Of a DNA stretch of 64,000 nt, positions 34,473 to 43,002 are shown one piece after another (position 1 is the first letter of the stretch; every line of letters starts with the position of its first letter). A program made the position numbers and the translations under genes. Source of the stretch: GCA-2794515 sp034436155 (GTDB lineage: Bacteria; Chloroflexota; Anaerolineae; Aggregatilineales; Phototrophicaceae); assembly GCA_034436155.1 (NCBI GenBank), contig DAOTVP010000090.1:1-64000 (forward strand), written 5' to 3'. Below the pieces are notes generated by a model. It was not told where the DNA came from and did no database searches. It saw nothing but the letters and a program-made list of their open reading frames with translations.

Positions 34473-35393
34473 TTAAAGCGCAAGATGCAACAACACGTCT
34501 ATCATCATCGCCAAAAATAAAAAGGCGAGATAGGCGGTTGAGTATTTATAGGTACTGCGTGCTAAGGCTTTGGTGCCATCTTGGAGCAATTGCCACGATT
34601 TATAAATCAGACCAGCACCCAACATCGCCGCAGTGATGAGGTAAAACCCACCTAAAAAGCCGAATATGCTAGGCAATAAGGTGATGAGGGTCAATTGCAC
34701 CGAATAAAACAACATCTGTAAACGGGTGACTTGTTCACCCCGCGCCACAGGCATCATCGGCACTTCGGCGCGGGCATAATCGGTATTCACCAGAAGCGCC
34801 AACGCCCAACTATGGGGCGGTGTCCAATAAAACACGATAGCGAATAAAATCATGGCTTCGTAGCCGATTGTGCCTGTGATTGCCGCCCATCCGACCAGAA
34901 CGGGGAACGCCCCCGCCCCACCGCCAATGAGGATATTCACCACAGTGTTACGTTTGAGGATAAGCGTATACAACACAACATAATAAATCGCGCCGATAAA
35001 CGCGAGTAATGCCGATAGAAAATTCACGAATACCGTGAGGACGACCACCGACCACGCGATTAGCCCGATGCCATACAGCAAGGCATTGGTGGGGTGAATC
35101 CGACCAGAGGGTATCGGACGGCGCGAGGTGCGCGTCATTTTGGCATCTAAATCGCGGTCTACATATTGATTGATGGCACTCGCCCCTGCCGCCGCCATTG
35201 CACCACCGATGAGCGTAGGCAAAAACACGCTCATGCTAGGCAATGCACTTTGTGTCAGACCCGCGGCAATCACCATCGCGGTCGCCGTTGTGAAGCACAA
35301 CAAAATGACGATTCGCATTTTGCTGAGTTCTAAATAAATCTTGAGCGATTGCCCAAAGGTGAGTTTTTCACCTGTGCGTACTGTCGAAATCAT
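34473..35393 (-). CDS. ctaB: Protoheme IX farnesyltransferase (heme O synthase)
   Basis: A 306-residue UbiA-family prenyltransferase with about nine TM helices. The first Asp-rich motif is NQYVDRDLDAKMTRTSRRPIP (about 82-102). It converts heme B and farnesyl diphosphate to heme O. ctaA lies 22 nt upstream and cytochrome c 21 nt downstream, forming one operon for heme A supply. Confidence 0.95.
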   Translation of the reverse strand: MISTVRTGEKLTFGQSLKIYLELSKMRIVILLCFTTATAMVIAAGLTQSALPSMSVFLPTLIGGAMAAAGASAINQYVDRDLDAKMTRTSRRPIPSGRIHPTNALLYGIGLIAWSVVVLTVFVNFLSALLAFIGAIYYVVLYTLILKRNTVVNILIGGGAGAFPVLVGWAAITGTIGYEAMILFAIVFYWTPPHSWALALLVNTDYARAEVPMMPVARGEQVTRLQMLFYSVQLTLITLLPSIFGFLGGFYLITAAMLGAGLIYKSWQLLQDGTKALARSTYKYSTAYLAFLFLAMMIDVLLHLAL

Positions 35394-35415
35394 CTTAGCT
35401 TAAAATCCCACTCCA

Positions 35416-36360
35416 TCAGGCAACGGCAGGGGCAATATCGCCCACAGGTTGCCGACTATTCAACGTATCTATAGCAGAAACAGCGACCAACAACGCCCAT
35501 ACTAACGAGGCGAGTGTTACATGCGATGCGCCCCATACAGGCGAGGCGCTGGTCAATACAAACAACGCGCCGACACCCGCTTGGGCAAAATACAGAATCA
35601 ACGCCAACACACTCAGACGGCGGAGCATGACACTACGACCGCCACGATGCACATACCACACCAACATGATGAGCATCAATCCCAAGCCAACCACCGCCAG
35701 ACGGTGCATCATGTGAACCATTTCGAGCGCCCCCTGATTCAACGGCAGAATTTCGCCATTGCACAACGGGTAATCGGGGCAAGCCAATGTCGCGCCACTA
35801 CCGCGCACCAACGCCCCTGTGAGGATGATAATCAGCGAGAGCGCCGTTGTCACATACGCCAAAAGCGTCACATTATCACGCGGGGTCGGTTTGGCTAGTG
35901 GGCGATGCCACGCCAAGATGCCCGCCACCAATAACGAACCGAGCAACAACATGGCAGATGCGAGGTGCAATGTCACCATTGTGGGGGGCAAATCATAAAT
36001 CACTACAAATGCACCTAGCATACTCTGAAACGTGAAAATACCCGCGGCGATGAAGGTGGTGGTGATAACAGCGCGGTTATTTTTACGATACCCACGCCAC
36101 GCCATGAATAACATCGCCAACCCAAATACACCGATGAGCATGGCGAATAACCGATGTGACCATTCTATCCATGCTGTGAGGTTATCTAATGGCGGGATGA
36201 TTGTGCCATCGCACAGGGGCCAAGAGTTACCACAACCTAAGCCCGAATCGGTCACGCGGACAACTGCCCCAAAGGTGATTAAGCCTGCTGTGAGCAACGC
36301 TGTGGTCATGGCAAGGGTGATAAAAGAGCGTGGTTGTTTAGAGAGTGTTTGTTCGTTCAT
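35416..36360 (-). CDS. ctaA: Heme A synthase
   Basis: A 314-residue protein with eight TM helices in two four-helix halves. It carries the His pairs expected of COX15/CtaA (WSHRLFA, VTLHLASA, HMMHRLAV, GASHVTLAS). CGNSWPLC and CPDYPLC in outer loops are Cys pairs like those of Bacillus-type CtaA. It oxidises heme O to heme A and works with CtaB, the next gene. It is first in the ctaA-ctaB-cytochrome c run; a 434-bp repeat-rich gap lies upstream. Confidence 0.95.
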   Translation of the reverse strand: MNEQTLSKQPRSFITLAMTTALLTAGLITFGAVVRVTDSGLGCGNSWPLCDGTIIPPLDNLTAWIEWSHRLFAMLIGVFGLAMLFMAWRGYRKNNRAVITTTFIAAGIFTFQSMLGAFVVIYDLPPTMVTLHLASAMLLLGSLLVAGILAWHRPLAKPTPRDNVTLLAYVTTALSLIIILTGALVRGSGATLACPDYPLCNGEILPLNQGALEMVHMMHRLAVVGLGLMLIMLVWYVHRGGRSVMLRRLSVLALILYFAQAGVGALFVLTSASPVWGASHVTLASLVWALLVAVSAIDTLNSRQPVGDIAPAVA

Positions 36361-36444
36361 GTTTCATGATATCCATAACTAACGATAAACCAGAAATCCA
36401 AGTTGCGTTATTTATGAGGCGGTATTTCGGGGCGAATACTACGA

Positions 36445-36464
36445 GGACACAATGTATCGTGTCC
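36445..36464. repeat. Intergenic hairpin, GGACAC variant
   Basis: GGACAC / GTGTCC, a perfect 6-bp stem with an 8-nt loop followed by CTACA, as in other members of the GGGAC hairpin family. Confidence 0.7.
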
Positions 36465-36547
36465 CTACATCTACCCGTACATACCCTAAAATTGAAAATC
36501 TAATCTGTACAGACGCGGCTTATAGGCTTGTCCGTAGTTTATACCTC

Positions 36548-36570
36548 GCTAGGGGTTCAAAACCCCTAGC
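36548..36570. repeat. 23-nt hairpin with CAA triloop
   Basis: GCTAGGGGTT-CAA-AACCCCTAGC, a perfect 10-bp stem with the same size and loop as the hairpin at 25309 but different stem bases. Confidence 0.8.
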
Positions 36571-36670
36571 TATTCGATTTCGGAAGCCCACTAAAGGGGC
36601 TATTATTGCCCTATTTTGAGGAGCAATCCAATTTTGAAGGTGCATTTTAGCGCCTTTAGTGCGCTTGGTG

Positions 36671-36698
36671 GTAGGGACGCGATTAATCGCGTCCCTAC
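36671..36698. repeat. Perfect 28-bp palindrome, GTAGGGAC family
   Basis: Each 14-nt half reads GTAGGGACGCGATT on its own strand, with no loop. It is the most complete member of the intergenic hairpin family and can serve as its reference copy. It sits inside the composite element. Confidence 0.9.
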
Positions 36699-36700
36699 AG

Positions 36701-36723
36701 GCTGAGGGTTTTGAACCCTCAGC
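36701..36723. repeat. 23-nt hairpin with TTG triloop
   Basis: GCTGAGGGTT-TTG-AACCCTCAGC, a perfect 10-bp stem 2 bp after the 28-bp palindrome. Confidence 0.8.
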
Positions 36724-36794
36724 GAAAGCCATTGACGATACAAAGTGAGGCAAAACAACTACAGACATGCCTTTCTGCGCGTCCATGAAATAAT

Positions 36795-37115
36795 TCATTC
36801 AGTCGCTTCGACTTCGCCAGATGTAGCTTGTTCGCCACTATTCACACGGGCGATTCGCACTTGACGGTCTAATGCCCACATAATAAAGGCAATTGTGCCA
36901 CCGATACCGACGAGATTCACCACCACAAAACCGATAAAAAATAACAATTGTTCGGCTTGCCACACCGTTATCTGGGCGGGCGAGGCTTCTGGATTGCTGG
37001 TTTGTTGCAAATAGGGGATAATATTTTCGACCCCACCCGCCTGTTCAATAGCGGTCAACATGCCACCACCTGCTAAAATAATCAAAATCACCACTAAAAA
37101 GGCATATTTTCTCAC
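36795..37115 (-). CDS. Small two-TM protein of unknown function
   Basis: A 106-residue protein with a signal/anchor helix (about 3-20), a polar loop, a second helix (about 55-80) and an acidic tail. The GTG at 37115 is preferred because GGAGAG lies 6 nt upstream; a TTG at 37136 has no such site. No family is recognised. It precedes the repeat-rich gap and ctaA on the same strand. Confidence 0.55.
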   Translation of the reverse strand: MRKYAFLVVILIILAGGGMLTAIEQAGGVENIIPYLQQTSNPEASPAQITVWQAEQLLFFIGFVVVNLVGIGGTIAFIMWALDRQVRIARVNSGEQATSGEVEATE

Positions 37116-37195
37116 CGAGTTCTCTCCATTTCTCAAGTCAGCATCGTACCGAGATTGTACTCTTTATCACAAAACATCGCAAGATTCCAACCGTA

Positions 37196-38020
37196 TCAAA
37201 TATCATCGTGCGTAGAATCACCATCCAATTTTTCGGCACGTTCTTGCAAATCGTCATCCACATCATCCGATACTTCGCCCGCGCCTTCATGATGATGCGA
37301 CCAATGGTAATGCGAATGAGTATCCCCTACTTTGAGAGGCAAGGTAAAGCTGAATGTTGAGCCGATGCCAACTTCGCTCGACACCCATATCCGCCCACCA
37401 TGTAATTCGATGATGGTTTTGCAAATCGCCAAACCTAAACCTGTGCCTTCTACCGATTTATCTTTGCGATTCACACGGAAGAAGCGATCAAAAACGTGTA
37501 ATTGGTCTTTTGGCGCGATGCCAATGCCAGAATCGCGTATATCCACACGGGCTTCCGTGTGCGATTTTGCGACCGATACCCACACATCGCCTCCCTCACG
37601 GTTATATTTGACGGCGTTGGTGAGCAAGTTGGTGACGACATGCCCCAGTAAATCAATATCGGCGGGGACGTGAACACGCGCCTGACCCATCTGTAGATGA
37701 AATGTGATACCGCGCTTATCGGCAATTTCCTTCAAAAAATCGGCGCACGATTCGATAATTTCGACCAAATCCACATCAGTGCGTTGTAAACGGCGCGTTC
37801 CGCTTTGCAGATGCGAAAAATCGAGCAACCGCTCGATGAGCCGTTCCATACGGTCTAGCGCCATGTGTGCGCGGTCAACATATTTTATCTGACCTTCGTT
37901 AAGCGTCCCTAGTTGTGGGAGGAGGTCTAAAAATCCCCGCACGGCGCTCACAGGTGTCTTGAGGTCATGCGCGACAATACTGATCAATTCAGACTCATAA
38001 TCTTCGCGTAAATCGGTCAT
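37196..38020 (-). CDS. Cytoplasmic sensor-less histidine kinase
   Basis: A 274-residue protein made almost wholly of a kinase core. The HisKA phosphoacceptor His18 is in SIVAHDLKTP. The HATPase_c domain (about 110-230) has the N box NLLTNAVKYN, the G1 box DSGIGI, the F box FDRFFRV and the G2 box GTGLGLAI. There is no TM helix, PAS or GAF domain before the H box, and no response regulator nearby, so it is an orphan kinase. The C-terminal tail (about 238-274) is unusual: a His-rich stretch, HSHYHWSHHH, then acidic residues. The start at 38020 has AGGG 3 nt upstream and avoids overlap with the gene before it. Confidence 0.88.
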   Translation of the reverse strand: MTDLREDYESELISIVAHDLKTPVSAVRGFLDLLPQLGTLNEGQIKYVDRAHMALDRMERLIERLLDFSHLQSGTRRLQRTDVDLVEIIESCADFLKEIADKRGITFHLQMGQARVHVPADIDLLGHVVTNLLTNAVKYNREGGDVWVSVAKSHTEARVDIRDSGIGIAPKDQLHVFDRFFRVNRKDKSVEGTGLGLAICKTIIELHGGRIWVSSEVGIGSTFSFTLPLKVGDTHSHYHWSHHHEGAGEVSDDVDDDLQERAEKLDGDSTHDDI

Positions 38021-38025
38021 GAACC

Positions 38026-38928
38026 CTATCCATTCGGAAAAAATAATAATGGCAATTCGTTGAGGGCATATGCCAATCGTGTGCCATGCCATGTTAAATA
38101 TGACCCGTCTATCAGATGAATGCGATTATTCTTGGCGGCGGGAATATCCAAATTGGCAAAAGTGGCGATGTCGGCTTCGGTGAAGGCGTATGGCTCGCTA
38201 GGCAATAACACCACATCAGGTTGGGATGCGATAATTTCATCCAGTGTGATGCGTGGATAGCGCGTATCGCGTCCTTGTACACGCGGGTCATCGGCTGGGT
38301 ACGGCGCAGATTGCCCTAAATCCGCTTTGAGGGGATATTGCCGTTCTCGCTCGGCGAAAACATTCGTCCCGCCACACACGCGCAACAAGTCATGCGTATA
38401 AGTATCGGCGTTGAAGGTCATCCATGGGTCTTTCCAGATGGGGACGAACACCTTGCACACCTCACCCGCATCATCCTTGGCTTGGCTGATGCTCGACACC
38501 CAATCGTAACTATATTCAATCAGGCGGACACGCGCTACCATGCTGGTTTCATGAAAAATATCCATGATATTCCACAGGAGGGTAAACACATTCAGCACGG
38601 TTTTGGGATATGTCCCCCAAACGCGGATACCTGCCTCATGCAAAGCGCGGGCATCTTCTAGGCGATTTTCCTCACGGTTCATCAACACCAAATCGGGCTT
38701 TTGGGCGATAATCCCTGCAATGTCGGGATTTTTTGTCCCGCCAAACGTGGGGATAGCACCGACTTTATCGGCGGGGTAGATGCAATACTCTGTCCTGCCG
38801 ACTAATCTATCACCCAAGTTCAAATCGAATAACGATTCGGTGAGGCTTGGGACAAGCGAAATCACGCGCCGAAGCGTTACATCGTCATCTAGGGTTAAAC
38901 TCAGGTCATCCCCTGCCCAATCATCCAT
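38026..38928 (-). CDS. BtuF-like metal-complex-binding protein without signal peptide
   Basis: This 300-residue protein has the helical-backbone metal-receptor fold seen in BtuF/FhuD-type binding proteins: RVISLVPSLTESLFDL (about 21-36), VGRTEYCIYP, and IIAQKPDLVLMNREEN (about 73-88). Such proteins usually bind cobalamin or siderophores outside the cell. Here no signal peptide, lipobox or TM helix is visible, and no permease genes are near. Either it works in the cytoplasm or a start is mis-set; the N-terminus is acidic, which argues against a hidden signal. It starts 7 nt after purA ends. Confidence 0.78.
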   Translation of the reverse strand: MDDWAGDDLSLTLDDDVTLRRVISLVPSLTESLFDLNLGDRLVGRTEYCIYPADKVGAIPTFGGTKNPDIAGIIAQKPDLVLMNREENRLEDARALHEAGIRVWGTYPKTVLNVFTLLWNIMDIFHETSMVARVRLIEYSYDWVSSISQAKDDAGEVCKVFVPIWKDPWMTFNADTYTHDLLRVCGGTNVFAERERQYPLKADLGQSAPYPADDPRVQGRDTRYPRITLDEIIASQPDVVLLPSEPYAFTEADIATFANLDIPAAKNNRIHLIDGSYLTWHGTRLAYALNELPLLFFPNG

Positions 38929-38935
38929 ATCGCCT

Positions 38936-40225
38936 CTAATCCATGATAATCAATTGGTCACGTTCTGGACCGACACTCACCATCGAAATAGGAATATCGC
39001 ACAATTGCGCGATGCGTTGCAGATACAATTTGGCATTTTGGGGCAAATCGTCATAGCGACGAATCCCGCTCACATCTTCAGACCACCCTGCGAAAGTCTC
39101 GTAAATCGGTTGGGCGCGTTCCAATTCGGGGATGGTGCTGGGTGGGTATTGATGACGCACGCCATCCACATCATAAGCAACCGCAATTTTTAATTCATCA
39201 AATCCGCTTAAAATATCCAGTTTGGTGATTGCCAACGCGGTTAAGCCGTTAATATCCACCGCATAGCGCAACAACACCGCATCTAACCATCCGCAACGGC
39301 GCGGTCTGCCAGTGGTCGTGCCATATTCATCCCAAAAATTTTCGCCCGTGCCGCGCAAGCGATTGGCAATATCACCCGAAAGTTCAGTGGGCATGGGTCC
39401 GCTACCAACACGGGTGCAATAGGCTTTGGTGACACCGATCACATCACCGACAAATTTCGGACCGAATCCAAGTCCGACCAATGCGCCACCCGTAGACGGG
39501 TTAGAACTGGTCACAAACGGATAACTGCCGTGGTCGACATCCAACAATGTGCCTTGTGCGCCTTCGCATAACACCGTTGCACCTTCGCGCAGACGTTGAT
39601 TGATAAAATAAGTGGTATCCACAATATAGGGTCGCAATTTTTCGGCGGCATTGACATATTCTTCGGTAATTTCTTGGGCATTCAGTAATGGTTCATCATG
39701 CTTAAGCAAAACATGATTCGCTGTTTCGATAGACTTTTTGATAGAGTCGGCAAAATCTTCTACTGATAGCATTTCGCCCATCCGCACACCGCGCCGACCT
39801 GTTTTATCCAGATAAGCGGGACCGATACCCCGTAGGGTTGTGCCGATGGCATTATTGCCCAACGCCTTTTCACTGGCAATATCTAAGGCGCGATGTGCAG
39901 GTGTGATAATATGGGCTTTGGTGCTGATTTTGACGCGCTCTGGCGACACATCCACACCCATCCCGCGCAATTCATCCAATTCTTTGAGCAAATTCACGGG
40001 GTTAATCACCATGCCATTACCCAAAATACAAATGGCGTGGGGGTGCAAAATGCCCGATGGCATGAGGTGGAGTTTATACACTTTATCGCCGACATACACG
40101 GTATGACCCGCGTTATCGCCACCGCCATAACGCGCCACCACATCGGCACGCGCCGCTAACCAATCGACTGCACGTCCTTTACCTTCATCGCCCCATTGCG
40201 CTCCAATAATGATTGTCGCTGGCAT
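38936..40225 (-). CDS. purA: Adenylosuccinate synthetase
   Basis: A full-length 429-residue PurA. It joins IMP and aspartate using GTP in the first committed step to AMP. Visible motifs are GAQWGDEGKGR (about 7-17), GDNAGHTV (about 36-43), GTTLRGIGPAY, QGTLLDVDHGSYPFVTSSN and the GTP-binding TKLDILSG near residue 330. The P-loop ends GKGR where most PurA proteins have GKGK; the change is conservative. No other purine genes are adjacent. Confidence 0.97.
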   Translation of the reverse strand: MPATIIIGAQWGDEGKGRAVDWLAARADVVARYGGGDNAGHTVYVGDKVYKLHLMPSGILHPHAICILGNGMVINPVNLLKELDELRGMGVDVSPERVKISTKAHIITPAHRALDIASEKALGNNAIGTTLRGIGPAYLDKTGRRGVRMGEMLSVEDFADSIKKSIETANHVLLKHDEPLLNAQEITEEYVNAAEKLRPYIVDTTYFINQRLREGATVLCEGAQGTLLDVDHGSYPFVTSSNPSTGGALVGLGFGPKFVGDVIGVTKAYCTRVGSGPMPTELSGDIANRLRGTGENFWDEYGTTTGRPRRCGWLDAVLLRYAVDINGLTALAITKLDILSGFDELKIAVAYDVDGVRHQYPPSTIPELERAQPIYETFAGWSEDVSGIRRYDDLPQNAKLYLQRIAQLCDIPISMVSVGPERDQLIIMD

Positions 40226-40302
40226 AATTTATGAACATCCTTTAGATATGCGCCATTACCGCTTTAGTGTAACGTTTTTGACGCAAAATTTCTACTATCG
40301 GA

Positions 40303-40950
40303 TTATAGATGAGGCGCACTTCCTAAGATGACCGTCACCTGTCGCGCCCCTATCGGCACGAGTTGACCATCCGCGCCCAATGCCACACCAGACCCTTGCC
40401 CAATCCCCAACGCGAGGCGGGCTTTACCATCGGCTAAAATCTGACGGGCAATCGGCGATTCGCTCACGCTGGTGACATCGGGCAGAATAAACACATCCTC
40501 AACCCAATTCAGCCCTGTGCGCGTGGCATGAATGCTATCTATAAATAACGCGCCTAGTAACATCGCCGCTGTGCCTTCGGCATAAATCACGCCACCCCGC
40601 GCATAACAATCGCTCATGGCGCGAATCCCCGCCCCCATCAACGCCGAATAAAAATCTTCAAGCGGGGTGATGTTGGGCAAAACGATGCACGATGCCTCTT
40701 TGAGGCGTGTTTCGATGGCGGTATCGTCTTCTGTGAGCATATTGACAAAATAACCTGTCGGGGCGCCCAAATCTTCCATATCATCCATGAGCGATTCGAT
40801 GTTATCGACATGGAGACCCAAATAAGCCACGCCCCCACCCGCTTTGAGGCGGGCGAGGACTTGGGTACGTGTATCGGTTTGTATATCGGCGCTCCCTGCG
40901 AGAATAATCCAACCCGCGCCATCACGCCATGATAAAATCGAGCCCCTCAT
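40303..40950 (-). CDS. Peptidase S51/cyanophycinase-like protein, probably inactive
   Basis: This protein of about 215 residues resembles the S51 (cyanophycinase, dipeptidase E) fold by its C-terminal half: GVIYAEGTAAMLLGA (about 145-159), then GLNWVEDVFILPDV and LGIGQGSGVALGADG. Active S51 enzymes have a Ser nucleophile in GxSAG at the elbow; here the segment reads EGTAAM, with Thr where Ser is expected. The family call is tentative. It sits 13 nt after the M20 hydrolase gene. ATG 40950 is used; TTG 40953 is an alternative. Confidence 0.5.
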   Translation of the reverse strand: MRGSILSWRDGAGWIILAGSADIQTDTRTQVLARLKAGGGVAYLGLHVDNIESLMDDMEDLGAPTGYFVNMLTEDDTAIETRLKEASCIVLPNITPLEDFYSALMGAGIRAMSDCYARGGVIYAEGTAAMLLGALFIDSIHATRTGLNWVEDVFILPDVTSVSESPIARQILADGKARLALGIGQGSGVALGADGQLVPIGARQVTVILGSAPHL

Positions 40951-40963
40951 CAATCAACACATC

Positions 40964-42142
40964 CTACGCCATGACATAATCTGCGACAGCCGAAGCCAAT
41001 AATGCCACGCTCAACGGCAACACCTCTTCATCAAAATCAAATTTGGGGTGATGATGCCCATAATTCAAGCCCCGTTCCGCATTCGCAGACCCCACAAAAA
41101 AGAACATGCCCGGCACATCGTGCATGAAAAATGCCATATCTTCGCCCCCTGTGGTCGGTTCTTGGTGCATGTGTAACTCTGCGGGGACAATTTTCTTGAA
41201 TGTTTCGCGGGCTTTGGCACTCACATCAGGATGGTTGACAACTGGGATTGTGGCATGATGAAACCAAAATTCAACGGTGCAATTCATGGCGGTGGCGATG
41301 CCTGTGGCGATTTCACGGATGCGCTTTTCGATGAGATCGCGTGTTTCTACGCGGAAAAAGCGGAATGTCCCCGCCAATTGAACGGATTCAGGGATGATAT
41401 TATAGGCATCGCTGGCGCTCATCTTGGTAATCGAGACTACCGCGCTATCTTGTGGGCTGATATTGCGAGAGACAATCGTCTGAAGCGCGAGGATGATTTG
41501 CGCCCCAACAGGCACAGGATCTATACAACTATGCGGAATCGCGGCGTGTCCGCCTTTGCCTGTGATGGTCATGCCGAAGCTGGATGATCCCGCCATGACG
41601 GGTCCATCGGCAACGCCCAACGTACCGAGTGGCATGGTGTTCCACAAATGCAACCCCAAGCTGACATCGGGACGCGGATTTTCGAGCGCACCATCTTTAA
41701 TCATGGCGGTTGCGCCAGAGCCAATTTCTTCGGCAGGTTGAAAGACGAATTTGATGCGCCCTTTGATATTATCCCGATATTTGGCGAACAAATTCGCTAC
41801 ACCAAGCGCAATCGCAGTATGTCCATCATGACCACAAGCGTGCATTTTACCCGCATATTGCGAGGCATATTCGGTCTGATTTTCCTCTTGAATCGGCAAC
41901 GCATCCATATCGGCGCGAACAAGCACCGTTGGACCATCGGTGTTCCCTTCTAAAATGGCAATTACGCCCGTTTTGCCGACCCCCGTTTGGACTTCTAACC
42001 CCAAACGGCGCAATTCATCGGCGACAATGCCCGATGTACGGACTTCTTCAAAGGCGATTTCGGGATGTTTGTGAAAATCGCGTCGGAATGCAACGACTTT
42101 TTCGCGCAGGGCTTCGGCTTCTTGCTTAAAATCTATCATCAT
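40964..42142 (-). CDS. M20-family amidohydrolase
   Basis: A 392-residue M20D peptidase/amidohydrolase of the IAA-amino-acid hydrolase or hippurate hydrolase type. It has DFHKHPEIAFEE (about 20-31), the metal site HACGHDGHTA (about 106-115), and the EEIGSGA region around residue 141. It would remove acyl or amino-acid groups from N-conjugates with a bound metal pair. Substrate is not predictable. The start has AAGGA 5 nt upstream, and the gene lies 11 nt after the PIG-L deacetylase. Confidence 0.92.
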   Translation of the reverse strand: MMIDFKQEAEALREKVVAFRRDFHKHPEIAFEEVRTSGIVADELRRLGLEVQTGVGKTGVIAILEGNTDGPTVLVRADMDALPIQEENQTEYASQYAGKMHACGHDGHTAIALGVANLFAKYRDNIKGRIKFVFQPAEEIGSGATAMIKDGALENPRPDVSLGLHLWNTMPLGTLGVADGPVMAGSSSFGMTITGKGGHAAIPHSCIDPVPVGAQIILALQTIVSRNISPQDSAVVSITKMSASDAYNIIPESVQLAGTFRFFRVETRDLIEKRIREIATGIATAMNCTVEFWFHHATIPVVNHPDVSAKARETFKKIVPAELHMHQEPTTGGEDMAFFMHDVPGMFFFVGSANAERGLNYGHHHPKFDFDEEVLPLSVALLASAVADYVMA

Positions 42143-42153
42143 AAAAATCCTTT

Positions 42154-42876
42154 TTAGGCTAATGTAAATAGACGATACCGTTCAATATAACGGGGTTCAT
42201 CAGGTGGTGATTGAGGATCTAAGCTACGTTCACGCACCCGTTCTGCCATGGCATCCATATCGGGAATTTGGCTTTTATGCTCGCGCAAGGCGGCAATTTT
42301 GGTATCAATATAATCGGTAATATCGATCATAGTGGTGGGTTCATTCGGCACAGCTAGATAGACATATTTCACTTTATGCACATCTAACCCTTCATCGCGT
42401 TCTAATTCGATGAAGTTCAGGCGATCACGCGCCGTTAAAAAAACGGCTTCGATGGTGGCTGTGCCGATGGCGCGATGATCGGGATGATTGATATACCCTG
42501 TGCCAGACCAGAACATGGTCGGGTCACACGTAACGACAATATCGGGCTTTTTCATGCGGATGAGGCGGGTCAAATCTTTACGGAGTTGGAGCGTGGGTTG
42601 CAATTCACCATCGGGGTAGCGCAGAAAGATGACATCTTTCGCGCCGAGTGCGCGGGCGGCGTTGCGTTCTTCTTCTTCGCGGATTTCGATGAGGCGTTCA
42701 TGCGTCATGTCGGGGTCGGAACTGCCTTTATCACCACTGGTCGCCAAGACAATCAACACGTCTGCGCCACGCGCCGCCCAACGGGCGAGAGCGCCACCGC
42801 TAAAAAATTCGGGGTCATCTGGGTGAGCATAAATTGCCATCACCCGTAACGGTTCAGTATTTGTTTCGTCTGTCAT
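42154..42876 (-). CDS. PIG-L/LmbE-family deacetylase
   Basis: A 240-residue zinc-dependent deacetylase of the LmbE-like family. It has the metal motif AHPDDPEF (about 16-23), SGDKGSSDP, and a distal His in the NHPDHRAIG segment (about 133-141). Family members remove acetyl groups from N-acetylglucosaminyl compounds, such as thiol precursors and GPI-type lipids. The partner pathway is not evident. The short gap to the M20 gene suggests that two amide hydrolases act in one unit. Confidence 0.92.
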   Translation of the reverse strand: MTDETNTEPLRVMAIYAHPDDPEFFSGGALARWAARGADVLIVLATSGDKGSSDPDMTHERLIEIREEEERNAARALGAKDVIFLRYPDGELQPTLQLRKDLTRLIRMKKPDIVVTCDPTMFWSGTGYINHPDHRAIGTATIEAVFLTARDRLNFIELERDEGLDVHKVKYVYLAVPNEPTTMIDITDYIDTKIAALREHKSQIPDMDAMAERVRERSLDPQSPPDEPRYIERYRLFTLA

Positions 42877-42892
42877 TCTGTTTTATCCCATT

Positions 42893-42912
42893 GGACATGA
42901 GTTATCATGCCC
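42893..42912. repeat. Intergenic hairpin, GGACATG variant
   Basis: GGACATG / CATGCCC with one A-C mismatch, followed by CTA, in the gap before the PIG-L gene. It shares CATGCCCCTA with the hairpin at 13506. Confidence 0.6.
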
Positions 42913-43002
42913 CTATCAGCCAATAAAATAACGCTATCACCGCATAAAATAACATTTCAGGCTATCAGGGCGCAATAGATTATACCCTGATAATGGTCTT
43001 AT

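Larger units (their letters stand above)
36512..36783. repeat. Composite palindromic element with imperfect terminal inverted repeats
   Basis: The ends GGCTTGTCCGTAGTT (36525-36539) and AACTACAGACATGCC (36757-36771) are inverted repeats matching at 13 of 15 positions; GACGCG/CGCGTC lies just outside each. Inside are blocks identical to the MITE-like element at 25.3 kb: a 20-nt block at 36582-36601 and an 18-nt palindrome at 36649-36666. No target duplication is obvious and no transposase is present. Confidence 0.65.
36361..36794. other. 434-bp gene-free gap filled with palindromic repeats
   Basis: Between ctaA and a small membrane-protein gene. It holds a GGACAC hairpin (36445-36464), a composite element (about 36512-36783) with imperfect terminal inverted repeats, two triloop hairpins and a perfect 28-bp palindrome (36671-36698). 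I see no convincing gene in it. Confidence 0.75.

Noticed and set aside
36520..36798. 92-codon open frame on the minus strand
   Set aside because: It lies wholly inside the composite palindromic repeat and reads through its hairpins; no RBS and no family resemblance.
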